64,000 bases of DNA from Diploptera punctata (lineage: Eukaryota > Arthropoda > Insecta > Blattodea > Blaberidae): NCBI GenBank assembly GCA_030220185.1, contig JASPKZ010007797.1, forward strand, positions 4,085,001 through 4,149,000, in the 5' to 3' direction. Shown here one piece after another: positions 9,946-21,034 of the stretch. The notes under the pieces are model-generated. The model did not search any database. It worked only from the letters and a program-made list of their open reading frames with translations, and had not been told where the DNA came from. Every line of letters begins with the position of its first letter. The first letter of the stretch is position 1. The position numbers were made by a program, and so were the translations under genes.

Positions 9946-10645
9946 GCAATAAATAAAGATGAAGGGATATTAGAATGTTACAGTTTATTTCTTTTTCTGA
10001 GATTGTTTGAGTTCGTTGACGTAGAGTGGGAACTGTCACAAGGTCATGACACCTTGGCTTATTTCTCACAAACGTTAATTAGTTTCTGTGACAAAGTGTC
10101 CAATTATTTACGCACACGTGTTCAAAGTGAACTACATAGCTTGACATTTGCCATTTTTACTCTAATTACACTAATGATTGTGAAAGGAGATGAGAATATT
10201 TCATACTTCAAGTATTGGAGCAGCTCAAAGTTTACGCTTAAATGCGTTAAGTATCCTATACGATACATAACTAACTAGCTCACTGGCCCTATCGAACCCA
10301 TAGGTTCATGGCCGCGCGTACATAAGCTCTCCATACATCCCTATCCAGAGCGAATGTTTTCCAATCATCCCCTACATAATCTACTTCCCTCAGATTATGG
10401 ATGATTTTATTCTCCCAACTCAATCTTGGTCTATCAACTGATAGTTTTCCCTCTGGTTTTCTTATCAGAAGCTTCCATGAACCTCTTTCATTCCCCATAC
10501 TTGTCATATGTCCTACCCATCGCAGCCTACGAGACTTAACTCTTCTTATTATATCTGGCTTCCTATACATATCATGTAGCTCCCTATTGTGTAGTTTTCT
10601 CCATTCACCTGTCTGTTCATCTCTTTTTGGCCCAAAAATGTTCCT

Positions 10646-10993
10646 CGATTCGATTGAGGGTCTTTCCACTTTTCAGCGGTTGCCCTTTTACCAGCCGGCT
10701 GCTGGCCCTTCACCTCCACATGTGTCAATCACAGAGGTAGATGATCAACAGCCAGTGTAGGGGTGACATGTGGTTAGCATGTCGAGTCCCCCAGCCGTTA
10801 TAGCTGGTTCCTCAACCTGGAGCCGCTACTTATTGTAGCTACCCAATTGCCTCACGATGCTGGGTGGGCACCGGTCCCATACTGGCCGAAATACCATGAG
10901 AAAATTTCTTCCCCCATGGAGACTCGAACCAGCGCAAATCCCGTAGCTCTGCGCCAAGGCTTCCTACCTTAACCGCTCGGCTACGGCGCGGGA
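10646..10993 (-). mobile_element. SINE-B, full length, in LINE-A
   Basis: tRNA-derived SINE in antisense: box A region GTAGCCGAGCGGTTAAGG and box B GGTTCGAGTCTCC at the right-hand end, tail ending CCTCAATCG at the left. A 15-bp duplication, CCCAAAAATGTTCCT, sits at 10631-10645 and 10994-11008. 348 bp, the same length as the copy at 39703. Confidence 0.92.
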
Positions 10994-11151
10994 CCCAAAA
11001 ATGTTCCTAAGAACCGTATTCTCAAATAGTCGCAATCTTCTTTCCTCCTTTTGTTTCGCAACCGTATAATATAACTGGTAGAATAATAGTTTTATATATT
11101 TTCAGTTTGACGTCTTTTGAAAGTAGTTGGAACGACAAGAGCCCCGGTAAT

Positions 11152-11612
11152 ACATCCATCCATAGTAATTTTGTCCGAAGGCAGGTCTTTCACTGCAGTG
11201 ATAGCATTTTCATGCTATGCTTGTAGCTTTACTAGGGAATTGTAGGTATGGTAGCTTCCCGTTGCTTTCCACACCGGCGAAGGATGATGATAATGATAAG
11301 GATGATGATGATGATGACGGGACTTGCGCTGGTTCGAGTCTCCATGGGGGAAGAAATTTTCTCATGGTATTTCGGCCAGTATGGGACCGGTGCCCACCCA
11401 GCATCGTGAGGCAATTGGGTAGCTACAATAAGTAGCGGCTCCAGGTTGAGGAACCAGCTATAACGGATGGGGGACTCGACATGCTAACCACATGTCACCC
11501 CTACACTGGCTGTTGATCATCTACCTCTGTGATTGACACATGTGGATGTGAGGCCAGCAGCCGGCTGGTAAAAGGGCAACCGCTGAAAAGTGGAAAGACC
11601 CTCAATCGGATC

Positions 11613-11646
<34 letters not shown>

Positions 11647-11828
11647 AATGATGGCCATATGATTTCGGAGACCGTTTGTGCCTTAAAGTTTTCCTGACAT
11701 TTGTCTTACAGGTGAGGAAAACCCCCGATAAAAACCTCACCCAGAAAAACTGCCTCGACCGGGGATCGAACCCGGGCCCGCTGCGTGAGAAGGCAGAACA
11801 CTACCTCGAGACCACATCGGTGGACCTG
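11152..11828 (-). mobile_element. SINE-A split by a SINE-B insertion
   Basis: The 3' part lies at 11152-11318 and the tRNA-like head part at 11610-11828; together they make one antisense SINE-A. A worn duplication around GTAATA(C/T)AT borders it within LINE-A sequence. Confidence 0.8.
11319..11609 (+). mobile_element. SINE-B, 5'-truncated, inside SINE-A
   Basis: Begins in GGGACTTGCGCTGGTTCG (box A side missing) and runs to the CCTCAATCGGA end. It is inserted in the internal GAT microsatellite of SINE-A, which now flanks it on both sides. Confidence 0.85.
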
Positions 11829-11950
11829 TAATATATAATAACATGCATTTATAGAATTGAGCCTGTTTAATTTCTTTGTGCATCTCATTCCTATTTCTGA
11901 TTATTATTTGAATTCAGCAACTTCTTCATTATATATTTGTTTTATTATTT

Positions 11951-12042
11951 TCCTCACCTGTAGACAAATGTCAGGAAACTTTAGGTTCAAACGATCCCCG
12001 AGCATCATATAGCCGTCATAATCATCATTATCATATCCACCA
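11951..12042 (+). mobile_element. SINE-A internal fragment
   Basis: Matches TTTTCCTCACCTGTA.GACAAATGTCAGG through the CATCATAT segment only. The following 12043-12488 holds no recognised gene or repeat. Confidence 0.6.
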
Positions 12043-12489
12043 TGTACAGTATGAATCCATGTGAATGGTGTATTTCGTCTTAATGTAGTGTTGTCTCGGA
12101 GGAGGCCCCGACATTAAGCTGATCCACCATGTCTTTGTGTGGTCAAACACTACGTATGTGATCTCCCGACAGGTCGTACCACTGCAAGGCCCGGCGTGTA
12201 ACTGTACCTATAAGGTGAGAGGTTAAGTTACAATGGAGAAGCAGAAGGTCTCGATTTTTACAAAATAACAGAGAGAGTTCGTTAACCTAAAAAACTCGAG
12301 AGACCAGATGATGACGTCCTTCAAATTAAAGCTTGTGTCTACAACATTCCCTCATTAATTTGTTGACTGAACTTGATTGCTAAAACCACGTTATTAATAT
12401 CTGATTAGTCACTCTCTTGTATTCGTTTAATTATGTACCGTGTGTTCATAAAGCCCCAATATACAGGGTGTGCCGAAACTATTAATTCA

Positions 12490-13345
12490 AATTAATAGAG
12501 GGTAATGTGGACCCCTTATTTGAATGTTTTTTTTTCTTTAATTAAAGGATTATGATTTTGTTTAATTACAGTGATTATTATTAGTGATATAACTATGAAA
12601 TAGCATTGTTATTTATTCAAATATGGAAACGTCTTCATAATTTATTAACTTTTTTCAATATAAGAAAGGTCCACTTTAACCTCCATATTCGGGTAAAGTG
12701 GAGCCCAGAGTCCACCCTAGCTTTTAGACTATTTTTAAGTTTATTTACTCTGTTGATTTGTACAGACAGGCACATTTTAATCAGAAAAAAAATTATGGCT
12801 GATAGTAATGAAAGAGCGTTGATATTTATTTAATGTTTTGAAAAATTATTGTTGATTATAATATTCACACGTCATTCATCTGCAGACAGCGACGGTCTTT
12901 AGGTTACAAGGATATTAAATAAAATTAATTAAATACATATTCGTGTAAAGTAAACTCAGGTCCACTTTAACCGCCTCGTGGAGGGTCCACATTAACCGAA
13001 TTCCTTTGTTATGTTTGATTATTTTATGCAACCGCCATGTTACATAATATCAAACCAAACCCGTCAGTGTATTAAAACAGTATCTACATAATAAGTTAGG
13101 AGTTTTCTCAACATTTGTAATATTCAATAGCAGAAATTAAGAATTAATCCATAGATTGAAAATCTTTTAAAATGATAATTTTCATAAATGTCACAAATAA
13201 ACACTTCTTCACACAAAGAATAAAAGAAACTGGCCTTGGACATGTCAAAGTTGATGAGGAAAAGAAGTTAAAATATTTTCTGTGTTAGAGCAGCACCAAT
13301 TAAAGAAGATATTAACAGGGTCCACTCAAACCGAAGAATTCACAT
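12490..13345 (+). repeat. Dispersed repeat H, copy 1
   Basis: Colinear with the reverse complement of 23520-24130 plus 24900-25140. Landmarks: several GGTCCACTTTAACC-type motifs, GACAGCGACGGTCTTT, and a short conserved reading frame at 13170-13290 (VTNKHFFTQRIKETG...). Its copy of that frame ends early at a TAG. Class unknown; it could be a decayed transposon or a duplicated intron-bearing gene segment. Confidence 0.55.
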
Positions 13346-13457
13346 TACTCGAACTTCCTCTACAGGAGGTAGAAAACATCAAAACAAATACATTTCGACA
13401 AGGAACATGTGGTCTCTGATGTCAACAACTTGTAATGTTAGAGACGATTTACACAAA

Positions 13458-13620
13458 ATAGATTATCATAAGTAATCTCACCAGTGATATCCAAATCAAC
13501 AGTGGTATTTGTTACGACTATTTAACAAATAAAATTAAGATGTTTACTAAAAAACAATTATTTAAATATAGTTATCGGAATTTTAAAATATGTATATATT
13601 TGATGTAAATGCCTAAATCG
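13458..13620 (+). repeat. Module F fragment
   Basis: Matches one end of module F (ATAAGTAATC, GGTATTTGTTACGACTATTTAAC, AAATAAAATTAAG). Only this end is present. Confidence 0.5.
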
Positions 13621-15603
13621 GTAAAATGATAGAATGCTTAAGATAAATATATTTTTATTCGCTATATTCAACTTTTCATGCTGTTCAATTTTAATCTACC
13701 AACAGGTCTACTGCAAATCTTGGCAAACGTTTTTTGTTCAGTGTCCATAAAAGTTGTTTCTCGCAGTTAAGTAGTGCCAATATTAATAGCAGACAAGAAA
13801 TCTTCTCCTATAGTAGAGTACAGCGCACCGCTTATATTGAAAGAACAGCGCTGTTTGTCGGTCCATCAAACGAATTGAAGTGAGTGGTATACAAGAAACA
13901 CAGTGAATGTCATAACCTTACAGAACGTCATCTAATTAAATAGAGTGATGGTTACATTAAACACTAACCAATTAGTTCCCTACTTCATCTGGTTTCATCA
14001 CGAAAATTCAATGGCATTATGGTAAAAGTACATAAGTCCAATTTTAAGGGGGTGATGGGTGAAATTTCTATTTTCTACATTTTTTGAGCTAGAGACTTAA
14101 TTTGTTGTACAAACATTCAATGTATCATACATAATGATGTGTTTAAGTTTAATTTTTGTGAGACATTTATTTTATGAGTTATTAAATATATTATTTTTAA
14201 AAATTTGCATACAATGTTTAGTAAAATGTCTGATTTTTTTACAAGATCCTTCAAATATTTAGAAAAAACATCATGCATTAGAATTCTTATAATGTGAATA
14301 CAAAGGAGAAAAAAATAATGTACCTTATGCGTGGAATTACAAAAAAAATTAATAATTGCATGCATTTTATTTTTTATTTCTTAAAATACTACTTCAATCA
14401 TAAAACCCATGCACTACTTTGTTACTCATTGTTTTTAGGACATGCAGTAAACATTTGAACCTTCTAGGACAAAATTTGTGAATTCCATTCAATTTTGAAT
14501 GTATAAAAATGCAGTATAAATAAAAGTGTGGAAAAACAAGTTTAAATATTTGCATACAGTTTAAATACAAATTGTAACATACGGGCCTAATCAGTAATTT
14601 AGGGCACTTAGAAGCGTCATAGGCCTCTGAAACTTTGCATTACATTAGAGTACAGGTTATTTTTAGTACAAGAAACAAAAAATGCCAATTTTTATCTCAA
14701 ATGGTCAATTTTTTACCCATCATCTACCCTTAATGATTTTTTTTAGAAATACAGCATTTTTCTTCCTCTATCATAAGAGTAGACTTATTAAGTGATAGCT
14801 AATTTCTTACAGTAGATATCTCTTGGTCAGAAGTGATGCAAATATCAGAAATACTTTACAACATGTGACGCGAAAAATTTCTCCAAGTTCCAATCATACG
14901 TCATGCTCATGCGTCAACAAACGCGAAGCTGTGTAAAATTATAGACTTTCACGGCAAGTGTCTTGATTCATGCCTTTCATGTCTTTCGGGCTAAATGGCC
15001 GTGGTCTGGTTTTCTTAACACTCAACGTTTCTTCTACTACTGCGGTAGACATCCTCAGGAGATTCTGCCTGCTCTATGACTTCCTAATTCTTCAACTCTC
15101 GGCTGCAGCTATGCTAGATGTATAAAAAAAAATGTTGCCAGAACTAAAAAAAAAAAAATCTACCATTGTAATTTTGCCACCATATTGAATTCATATACTC
15201 TAAAGCCCTTCTTGCATGTTGAATATATATATAGTACTATTGCCAGATGCAATAAGTTTTAATGTACTTTACGATTTCAAGTCCCTTGTTGTCCCGTATA
15301 ACAAAATAAACATTTGTAAAATTAAGAGACCGAATCCAGGTCATTGCTGCGCAGTTCATTTACTCCAGAGAATGTAATTACTTCATCTGTGTAACTCACA
15401 GATTCTCAAGTACTTGATTCATTACTGTTTTGTAATAATACCTCAATCCAACAGAGCCCCCGCCCTTTTACTGAATTCCGAAAGAATCATGCTGTTTTGT
15501 TCCGTGAAAATATGTGTGTCAAATTTTTACAGGCCTTTACCGATCCTGTCTAGGAGACACTAAAAACGATTATGATCAAAATGTACATACTGTAGGCCTA
15601 CAT

Positions 15604-15608
<5 letters not shown>
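13621..15608. other. AT-rich stretch without recognisable genes
   Basis: No coding, SINE or LINE landmarks found. One structured spot on the minus strand at 15021-15060 carries a CTGAGGA...GAAAC arrangement discussed in the findings. Confidence 0.5.

Positions 15609-15651
<43 letters not shown>
15609..15651. repeat. (TA)n microsatellite
   Basis: Pure TA run immediately before SINE-A. Confidence 0.95.
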
Positions 15652-15654
<3 letters not shown>

Positions 15655-15656
15655 TA

Positions 15657-15925
15657 GTTCACCGTTGTGGTCTCGAGGTAGCCTGCTGCCGTGTCACGCA
15701 GCGGGCCCGGGTTCCATGTCAGGAAGCTTAGGGCCCAACGGTCCCCGAAAATCATCCGGCCATCATTATCATCCTTATCATTATCACCATCATCCTTCAT
15801 CGGTGTGGAAAGCAATGGGAAGCTACCACACCTATAATTCCCTAGTAAAGCTGCAAGCATAGCATGGAAACGATATGATTGCAGTGGAAGACCTGCCCTC
15901 GGGCAGAATTACTATGGTTGGATGG
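15657..15925 (+). mobile_element. SINE-A with a deletion at box B
   Basis: The tRNA-like head is intact up to CCCGGGTTC, then jumps straight to CATGTCAGG, losing about 100 bases of box B flank and linker. The rest, through the CTCGGGCAG hairpin, is normal. Confidence 0.85.
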
Positions 15926-15930
15926 ATATA

Positions 15931-16279
15931 TGATTAAGAACGTTTTCTTGGGTTTTCCGTATCATAGATTCAAGGTCGGCCTCTGGCCACCTGATTCCAA
16001 CGTTTCGGCATGATCCCACATGTCATTATCAAGGAATGATAATGGCATGTGGGATCATGCCGAAACGTCGGAACAGTGGCCATTGATAATGGCATGTGGG
16101 ATCATGCTGAAACGTCGGATCAGTGGCCATTGATAATGCTATGTGGGATCATGCCGAAACGTAGGAATCAGTGGCCATTGATAATGGCATGTGGTATCAT
16201 GCTGAAAAGTCGAAATTAGTGGCCAGAGGCCGACCTTAAATCCATGACACGGAAAACCCAAGAAAATATTCTTAATCAT
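15931..16279. mobile_element. Foldback element with four internal tandem units
   Basis: Ends TGATTAAGAACG and its complement TATTCTTAATCA. The arms pair over more than 60 bp (GGTTTTCCGT, AAGGTCGGCCTCTGGCCA). Between them lie four ~50-bp units of the type GATAATGGCATGTGG...GCCGAAACGT...CAGTGGCCATT; a fifth, inverted, half unit is part of the left arm. Confidence 0.8.
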
Positions 16280-16314
16280 ACTTAGCCTATATCCTCGAGA
16301 ATCTACGACATAAT

Positions 16315-16357
16315 ATATATATATATAAAACACACATATATATATATATTTATATAT
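16315..16357. repeat. TA-rich simple sequence
   Basis: TA repeats directly before the mariner; the TA at 16357-16358 serves as its target duplication. Confidence 0.85.
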
Positions 16358-16358
16358 A

Positions 16359-16466
16359 CAGGGTGGACCGCTCGAATGGACCTAATTTCAATTGCTTGTT
16401 ACTGGCAAACGGTTGAAGATAGAAACTTAAAACAACGTTCATAGTACAGAAAAACTCACCAAGTTT
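16359..16466 (+). repeat. Left 108-bp TIR of the DD41D element
   Basis: Pairs with 17577-17684; single G/T difference near 16444. Long TIRs of this size normally hold more than one transposase contact site. Confidence 0.92.
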
Positions 16467-16530
16467 CGAATCCTGTCGGTAGATGGCACAAAGATACGTT
16501 TCTCGTTCTTAGATTTAATTGTTTGTGAAA

Positions 16531-17565
16531 ATGGCGACTCCGCAGATGAAAGCGCAAGCTGTTTTGTGGTATGCGGAGTTTAAATCAATCATTAGAGTTC
16601 AAAGGGAGTTCCGGCGTGTGTTTAACCGTGATGCTCCAACTGCTAGAAGCATAAAGAAGTGGCGTGATACATTATTAGCTACAGGATCTGTGTTGAAGAA
16701 GCATGGTGGTGGTCGCAGAGCATCCGATGAAATGGTAGCAAATGTTCAAGCCGCATTTGAGCGAAGCCCCCGGAAGTCATTAAGAAGAGCTTCGCGGGAA
16801 CTTCAAATACCAAAATCGACATTACAACGGATTGTCCACAAACGCCTCAAACTGCACGCATATAAAGTGCAGTTAGTGCAACGTCTGGAGCCGAATGACA
16901 TGCCGAAACGAGTGGAATTCGCCAATACGATGCTGGACCGTCTCGGCGCTGATCCTGACTTCATGACCAAGATTTTCTTCTCGGACGAAGCCACTTTCCA
17001 TTTGTCAGGCAAGGTAAACCGGCATAATGTGCGGATCTGGGGATCGGAGAATCCTCACGCTATTCAAGAGCATGTTCGTGATAGTCCGAAGATGAATGTT
17101 TGGTGCAGTTTGTCACATAATAAGGTCATTGGACCGTTTTTCTTCGCCGAGAAAACTGTTCGTGGTACCACATATCTTGACATGCTGGAGCAGTTCTTCT
17201 TTCCACAAATTGAACAACTGCAGCCTAACATCGTTTTCCAGCAAGATGGTGCTCCTCCCCACTGGTCCAATGAAGTTCGTACGACTTTGGACAACATTTT
17301 CCCTGGCCGTTGGATTGGTAGGGGAGGACCAATCGCGTGGCCCCCGAGATCTCCCGATTTAACACCACTGGATTTCTTTCTCTGGGGCTATGTCAAAGAT
17401 AAAGTTTACACCACCCCAGTCAAAGACCTTCGTGATCTTCGTGAGCGCATCATAGAGGCTATTGAGAACATTCCAGAAGACATACTCCAACGTACTTGGC
17501 AAGAAATTGTTCATCGCTTTGATATCGTCACAGTGACTGCTGGGGCTCATATAGAGATGTGGTGA
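16531..17565 (+). CDS. Tc1/mariner-superfamily transposase, DD41D type
   Basis: Cut-and-paste transposase acting in the nucleus on the element's own TIRs. The 344-residue frame runs from the first ATG (MATPQMK); an upstream in-frame TTG at 16519 is not a likely eukaryotic start. The N-terminal third is a paired-type helix-turn-helix region (VQREFRRVFNRDAPTARS; RRASRELQIPKSTLQRI). The catalytic DDE/D domain has Asp152 in FFSDEATFH, Asp239 in FQQDGAPPHW and Asp281 in SPDLTPLDFFLWG; 41 residues separate the last two, the spacing of the DD41D (rosa-like) group. The GGRR motif near residue 60-65 is the AT-hook-like linker. No stops or frameshifts, so the gene may be active or recently so. The group name rests on the spacing alone. 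Confidence 0.92.
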   Translation: MATPQMKAQAVLWYAEFKSIIRVQREFRRVFNRDAPTARSIKKWRDTLLATGSVLKKHGGGRRASDEMVANVQAAFERSPRKSLRRASRELQIPKSTLQRIVHKRLKLHAYKVQLVQRLEPNDMPKRVEFANTMLDRLGADPDFMTKIFFSDEATFHLSGKVNRHNVRIWGSENPHAIQEHVRDSPKMNVWCSLSHNKVIGPFFFAEKTVRGTTYLDMLEQFFFPQIEQLQPNIVFQQDGAPPHWSNEVRTTLDNIFPGRWIGRGGPIAWPPRSPDLTPLDFFLWGYVKDKVYTTPVKDLRDLRERIIEAIENIPEDILQRTWQEIVHRFDIVTVTAGAHIEMW

Positions 17566-17576
17566 TCTGGATATCA

Positions 17577-17684
17577 AAACTTGGTGAGTTTTTCTGTAAT
17601 ATGAACGTTGTTTTAAGTTTCTATCTTCAACCGTTTGCCAGTAACAAGCAATTGAAATTAGGTCCATTCGAGCGGTCCACCCTG
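17577..17684 (-). repeat. Right 108-bp TIR of the DD41D element
   Basis: Inverted partner of 16359-16466; starts 11 bp after the transposase stop codon, so the transcript must end inside or beyond it. Confidence 0.92.
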
Positions 17685-17699
17685 TATAATGAGAAGAAA

Positions 17700-17775
17700 A
17701 ATAAACGCCTGGACCAGGATTTGAACCCGAGACCTTTAATTTTGTATGTTAGTGACATACTAAATAGTCAATTCA
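17700..17775 (-). other. tRNA-like segment, possible SINE head
   Basis: Antisense box B-like GGATTTGAACCCGAGACC followed by AGTGACATACTAAATAG. Short and isolated. Confidence 0.3.
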
Positions 17776-17810
17776 GACAGTCCAGCACAAATATATTATT
17801 TTGTTCTCAT

Positions 17811-17933
17811 TCAATGCGTTTGTAGATCGTTCCGCGGCTGCCTTGAACTGGGTGAGTATTGGCGCGCCTTCCGCCAGAGTTACACGTACACGACCGGCAA
17901 GTCATTGGTACGGAGCACTACCTACTGTGCTAA

Positions 17934-18008
<75 letters not shown>

Positions 18009-18225
18009 AATAATGTCAAGTTCATCACTTTCAACATCTGTTGTGATGCAGTTAAGCCTAATGTAAGTTAGAACTGTAGTAATTTGTAATTTTATCACAG
18101 TAGGTAGCGCTCCATACCAATGACTTGCCAGTCGTGTACGTGTAACTCTGGCGGAAGGCGCGCCAATACTCACCCAGTCCAAAGCGGCGCGCGGAACGTT
18201 CCGACCGAGCTACGAACGCATTACA
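17811..18225. mobile_element. Foldback element with an AAT microsatellite loop
   Basis: Arms 17811-17935 and 18095-18225 are inverted copies of about 125 bp (GGGTGAGTATTGGCGCGCC, AGAGTTACACGTACACGA, AAGTCATTGGTA). The loop holds a pure (AAT)n run at 17936-18013 and about 80 bp of other sequence. No coding capacity. Confidence 0.8.
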
Positions 18226-18419
18226 TATGATTTTCTATTATGAGAGGCAGCCGGATATCGGTCGCATTGCCATCTAGTGGATTCTAAAACAAGTAAGAGC
18301 ATTTAAAGAGAATATTTACGTTATAGCAGTAAAACTTCTTTATTTATAACATCGAAAAAAAATTTGTATATTATTTTGGAGTTTATCCACAATACAGTGG
18401 TTTTTAGTCACCATCAAGA

Positions 18420-18695
18420 AATTCGCCTCCTCCAGTTGTAGCGGTCTTGAACATCCTCATCTCCAAGTTCCAGTTCACTAATACTTCTTCTCAAACCGTC
18501 CATCCAACATTCTTCCCTTTCTTCTTTTAACATCTATTCTCCACTCCAAGATCTTCTTAGGGATTATATCAGATACCATCCTCTTGAGATGTCCGTACCA
18601 TCGTAATCGTCTCTCTTCAATTGTCTATAACACATTTCTTTCAACTTTCACAATTTTCCTAATTTCAACGTTTCTATTTTTTTTATCTGTACTTG
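18420..18695 (-). mobile_element. LINE-E C-terminal fragment
   Basis: The minus frame reads NVEIRKIVKVER, then IEERRLRWYGHLKRM, then PKKILEWRI, the usual C-terminal non-LTR order. The 137-residue plus frame over 18584-18997 is antisense to it. Confidence 0.7.
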
Positions 18696-18937
18696 CGACT
18701 GGAGAAGATCATAGCGGAATGTGCCTCAATTATTGTAAGAAGTGTGTTGTGCGTGCCGCTACGTTCATACGGGAAACACGCAACAATCAGTTGAGCTATT
18801 CTCTGACGCAAGAATTCCATTTTAATGTCAAATTATTGTTGTTGATGCTGCATTTAGATATGGTAGTTTGTGTAATGACACTTGAATGTTATATTAGAAT
18901 TACCTGGCACAGCGGTTCTCAAGCTTTTTCGACATTA

Positions 18938-19063
18938 CAAGATCTTCTTAAGGATTCTATCAGATGTCATCCTATTGAGATGTCCGTACCATCTTAATCG
19001 TCTCTCTTCAATTGTCTGTAATACATTTCTTTCAAGTTTCATATTTTTTTTAATTTCAACGTT

Positions 19064-19095
<32 letters not shown>

Positions 19096-19140
19096 ATATA
19101 TTTTTAATCTGTACTTGCGAACTCCTTCCACAACGATTTG
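18938..19140 (-). mobile_element. Second LINE-E fragment
   Basis: Repeats the 18550-18700 segment (AAGATCTTCTTA..GATT.TATCAGAT, GAGATGTCCGTACCATC) with a TA run inserted at 19060-19100. Either a separate insertion or a duplication of the first. Confidence 0.65.
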
Positions 19141-19199
19141 AATTGGGTGAACCACTGACTTTTAAATATACATAGGCCTATACTGATAGTTAGACCCCC

Positions 19200-19547
19200 T
19201 ACATAACATGGACTAATTGGACCTAGCACCAAATAATAATAAAATAATAATAAATAATTAATAATAATCTAACAATAATGATATTATTCTAATATAATAA
19301 GTATTATAGAGGATAGATCCTAATAGATAAGACGAAGAAGAATAAGAAATAAGGATGAATGAGGGCTAAAGGATAAGAAGCGGAGAAGGAGGTAGAAGAA
19401 GAAGAATGAATAAGAAGAAGAAGGAAGAAACAAGAAGGATGAGTAGGGTAAGAGAAGAAGGAAGAGAGAGTAGGAGAGAGAATAATGAAGAAGAAGAATA
19501 AGAATAATGAGGATGATGTTATTAATATGATATAAGAATATTATATA

Positions 19548-19615
<68 letters not shown>

Positions 19616-19640
19616 TGAATAATTTTTAATATTATTATTA

Positions 19641-19739
<99 letters not shown>

Positions 19740-19754
19740 TATATTATTATTATC

Positions 19755-19800
<46 letters not shown>
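19200..19800. repeat. Low-complexity AAT/GAAG/ATT tract
   Basis: Degenerate AAT, AGAAGA and ATT repeats over 600 bp. It ends in a pure ATT run into which SINE-A is inserted. Confidence 0.85.
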
Positions 19801-20143
19801 GTCCACCGCTGTAATCTCGAGGTAGCGTGCTGCCTTGTCACGCAGCGGGCCCGGGTTCGATCCCCGGTCGGGGCAGTTTTTCTGTGTAAGGTTTTATCGG
19901 GTTTTTTCTCACCTGTAAGACAAATGTCAGGAAAACTTTAAGGCCCAAATGATCCCCGAAATCATATGGTCATCATCATCATCATCCTCACCCTTATCAT
20001 TATCTTCATCATCATCCTTCAACGGCGTGGAAAGCAACGGAAAGCTACTACACCTACAATTCCCTAGTAAAGCTGCAAGTATAGCATGAAAATGCTATGA
20101 TTGCAGTGAAGGACCTGCCCTCGGGCAGAATTACTATGGATGC
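19801..20143 (+). mobile_element. SINE-A, full length
   Basis: tRNA-like head GTCCACCGCTG...GGGTTCGATCCCCGG, linker, CAT microsatellite, and the 3' ATTACTATGGATG end. ATT repeats on both sides hide the target duplication. Confidence 0.92.
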
Positions 20144-20168
20144 ATTATTATTATTATTATTATTATTA

Positions 20169-20256
<88 letters not shown>
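20144..20256. repeat. (TTA)n microsatellite
   Basis: Near-pure TTA run attached to the SINE-A 3' end. It produces polytyrosine or polyasparagine frames that are not genes. 20257-20534 shows nothing recognisable. Confidence 0.95.
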
Positions 20257-20570
20257 GACAATGCCGCAGAAATAAAGGAAACAATAATAAGCCTAACCTT
20301 AAAACCCGCCATTACAGAAAAGTTTTGGCAAACACCTCACCTTAAAATATTTTGCGAACACCCTGACGGTTCGCGAACCACAGGTTTGGAAACAATTACC
20401 TAGCACATTATACAAATATTTCGGACAGTGGTAAGGCTTCATGTGACATTCTTCATTTACGTACATGTATTTTCTATTCGTAAAAAATCCCGTAGGAACT
20501 GAAATTCAATTTTATGGTCCGATTTCCGTGCTTAACTGAATATATAAGATATATATATATAATATATATA

Positions 20571-20603
<33 letters not shown>

Positions 20604-20834
20604 TAATGAATTGGAAATTAATGTCGAGTTTAAACAAAATCGGACCATTAAGAGTTGGGGTTAACCACTGTGTGGTTAATTAAATCGTATATACACCAAG
20701 TTTCATTGCAAGAAAACAAAGATTCCAGTCGATAGAGCGTTGAAAATTTTCATGTCACACAGTGGTTAATCCCAACTCTTAATGGTCCAATTTTGTTGTT
20801 TAAACTCGACATTAATTTCCTTAATTAATTAATT
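20604..20834. mobile_element. Foldback element, ~70-bp arms
   Basis: 20604-20675 and 20752-20834 are inverted copies (GGAAATTAATGTCGAGTTTA, ACCATTAAGAGTTGGG, GTTAACCACTGTGTG) around an ~80-bp loop. It is preceded by TA-rich sequence at 20541-20603. Confidence 0.75.
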
Positions 20835-21034
20835 TCCACAATTCACACACAGACACACACACATACAGTCCACAGACGAAGAGAATGAAAGCACGGGTTG
20901 AAGGGGGTCACGGGGAATTGTAAGCGATACAATGACATACTACCTGAGAATAAAGGAACATTCATGTCATGACGTATGGAATACCTACTACTTTCATTCA
21001 CTTCGTCTGTGGAGAATATATACTGTATATATTT

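Larger units (their letters stand above)
10269..11930 (-). mobile_element. LINE-A copy interrupted by nested SINEs
   Basis: Antisense LINE-A in three blocks: 10269-10645, 10994-11151 and 11827-11930. Read on the minus strand the blocks join in register through the RDEQTGEW region and the segment upstream of it. The first gap is SINE-B, the second SINE-A, itself split by another SINE-B. The 10289-10669 minus frame is the intact-looking C-terminus (HDMYRKPDIIRR, GHMTSMGNER, LREVDY.GDDW). Confidence 0.85.
16359..17684 (+). mobile_element. Complete DD41D-type Tc1/mariner element
   Basis: 1,326 bp from CAGGGTGG to CCACCCTG, flanked by TA at 16357-16358 and 17685-17686. Terminal inverted repeats of 108 bp (16359-16466 and 17577-17684) differ at one position. 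One uninterrupted transposase frame fills the space between them. All visible parts needed for mobility are present. Confidence 0.93.

Noticed and set aside
9832..10278. 148-residue open frame on the plus strand
   Set aside because: Starts inside an antisense SINE-B fragment and has no recognisable domain; a chance frame is more likely.
18584..18997. 137-residue plus-strand frame
   Set aside because: Antisense to LINE-E, whose protein signature is on the minus strand.
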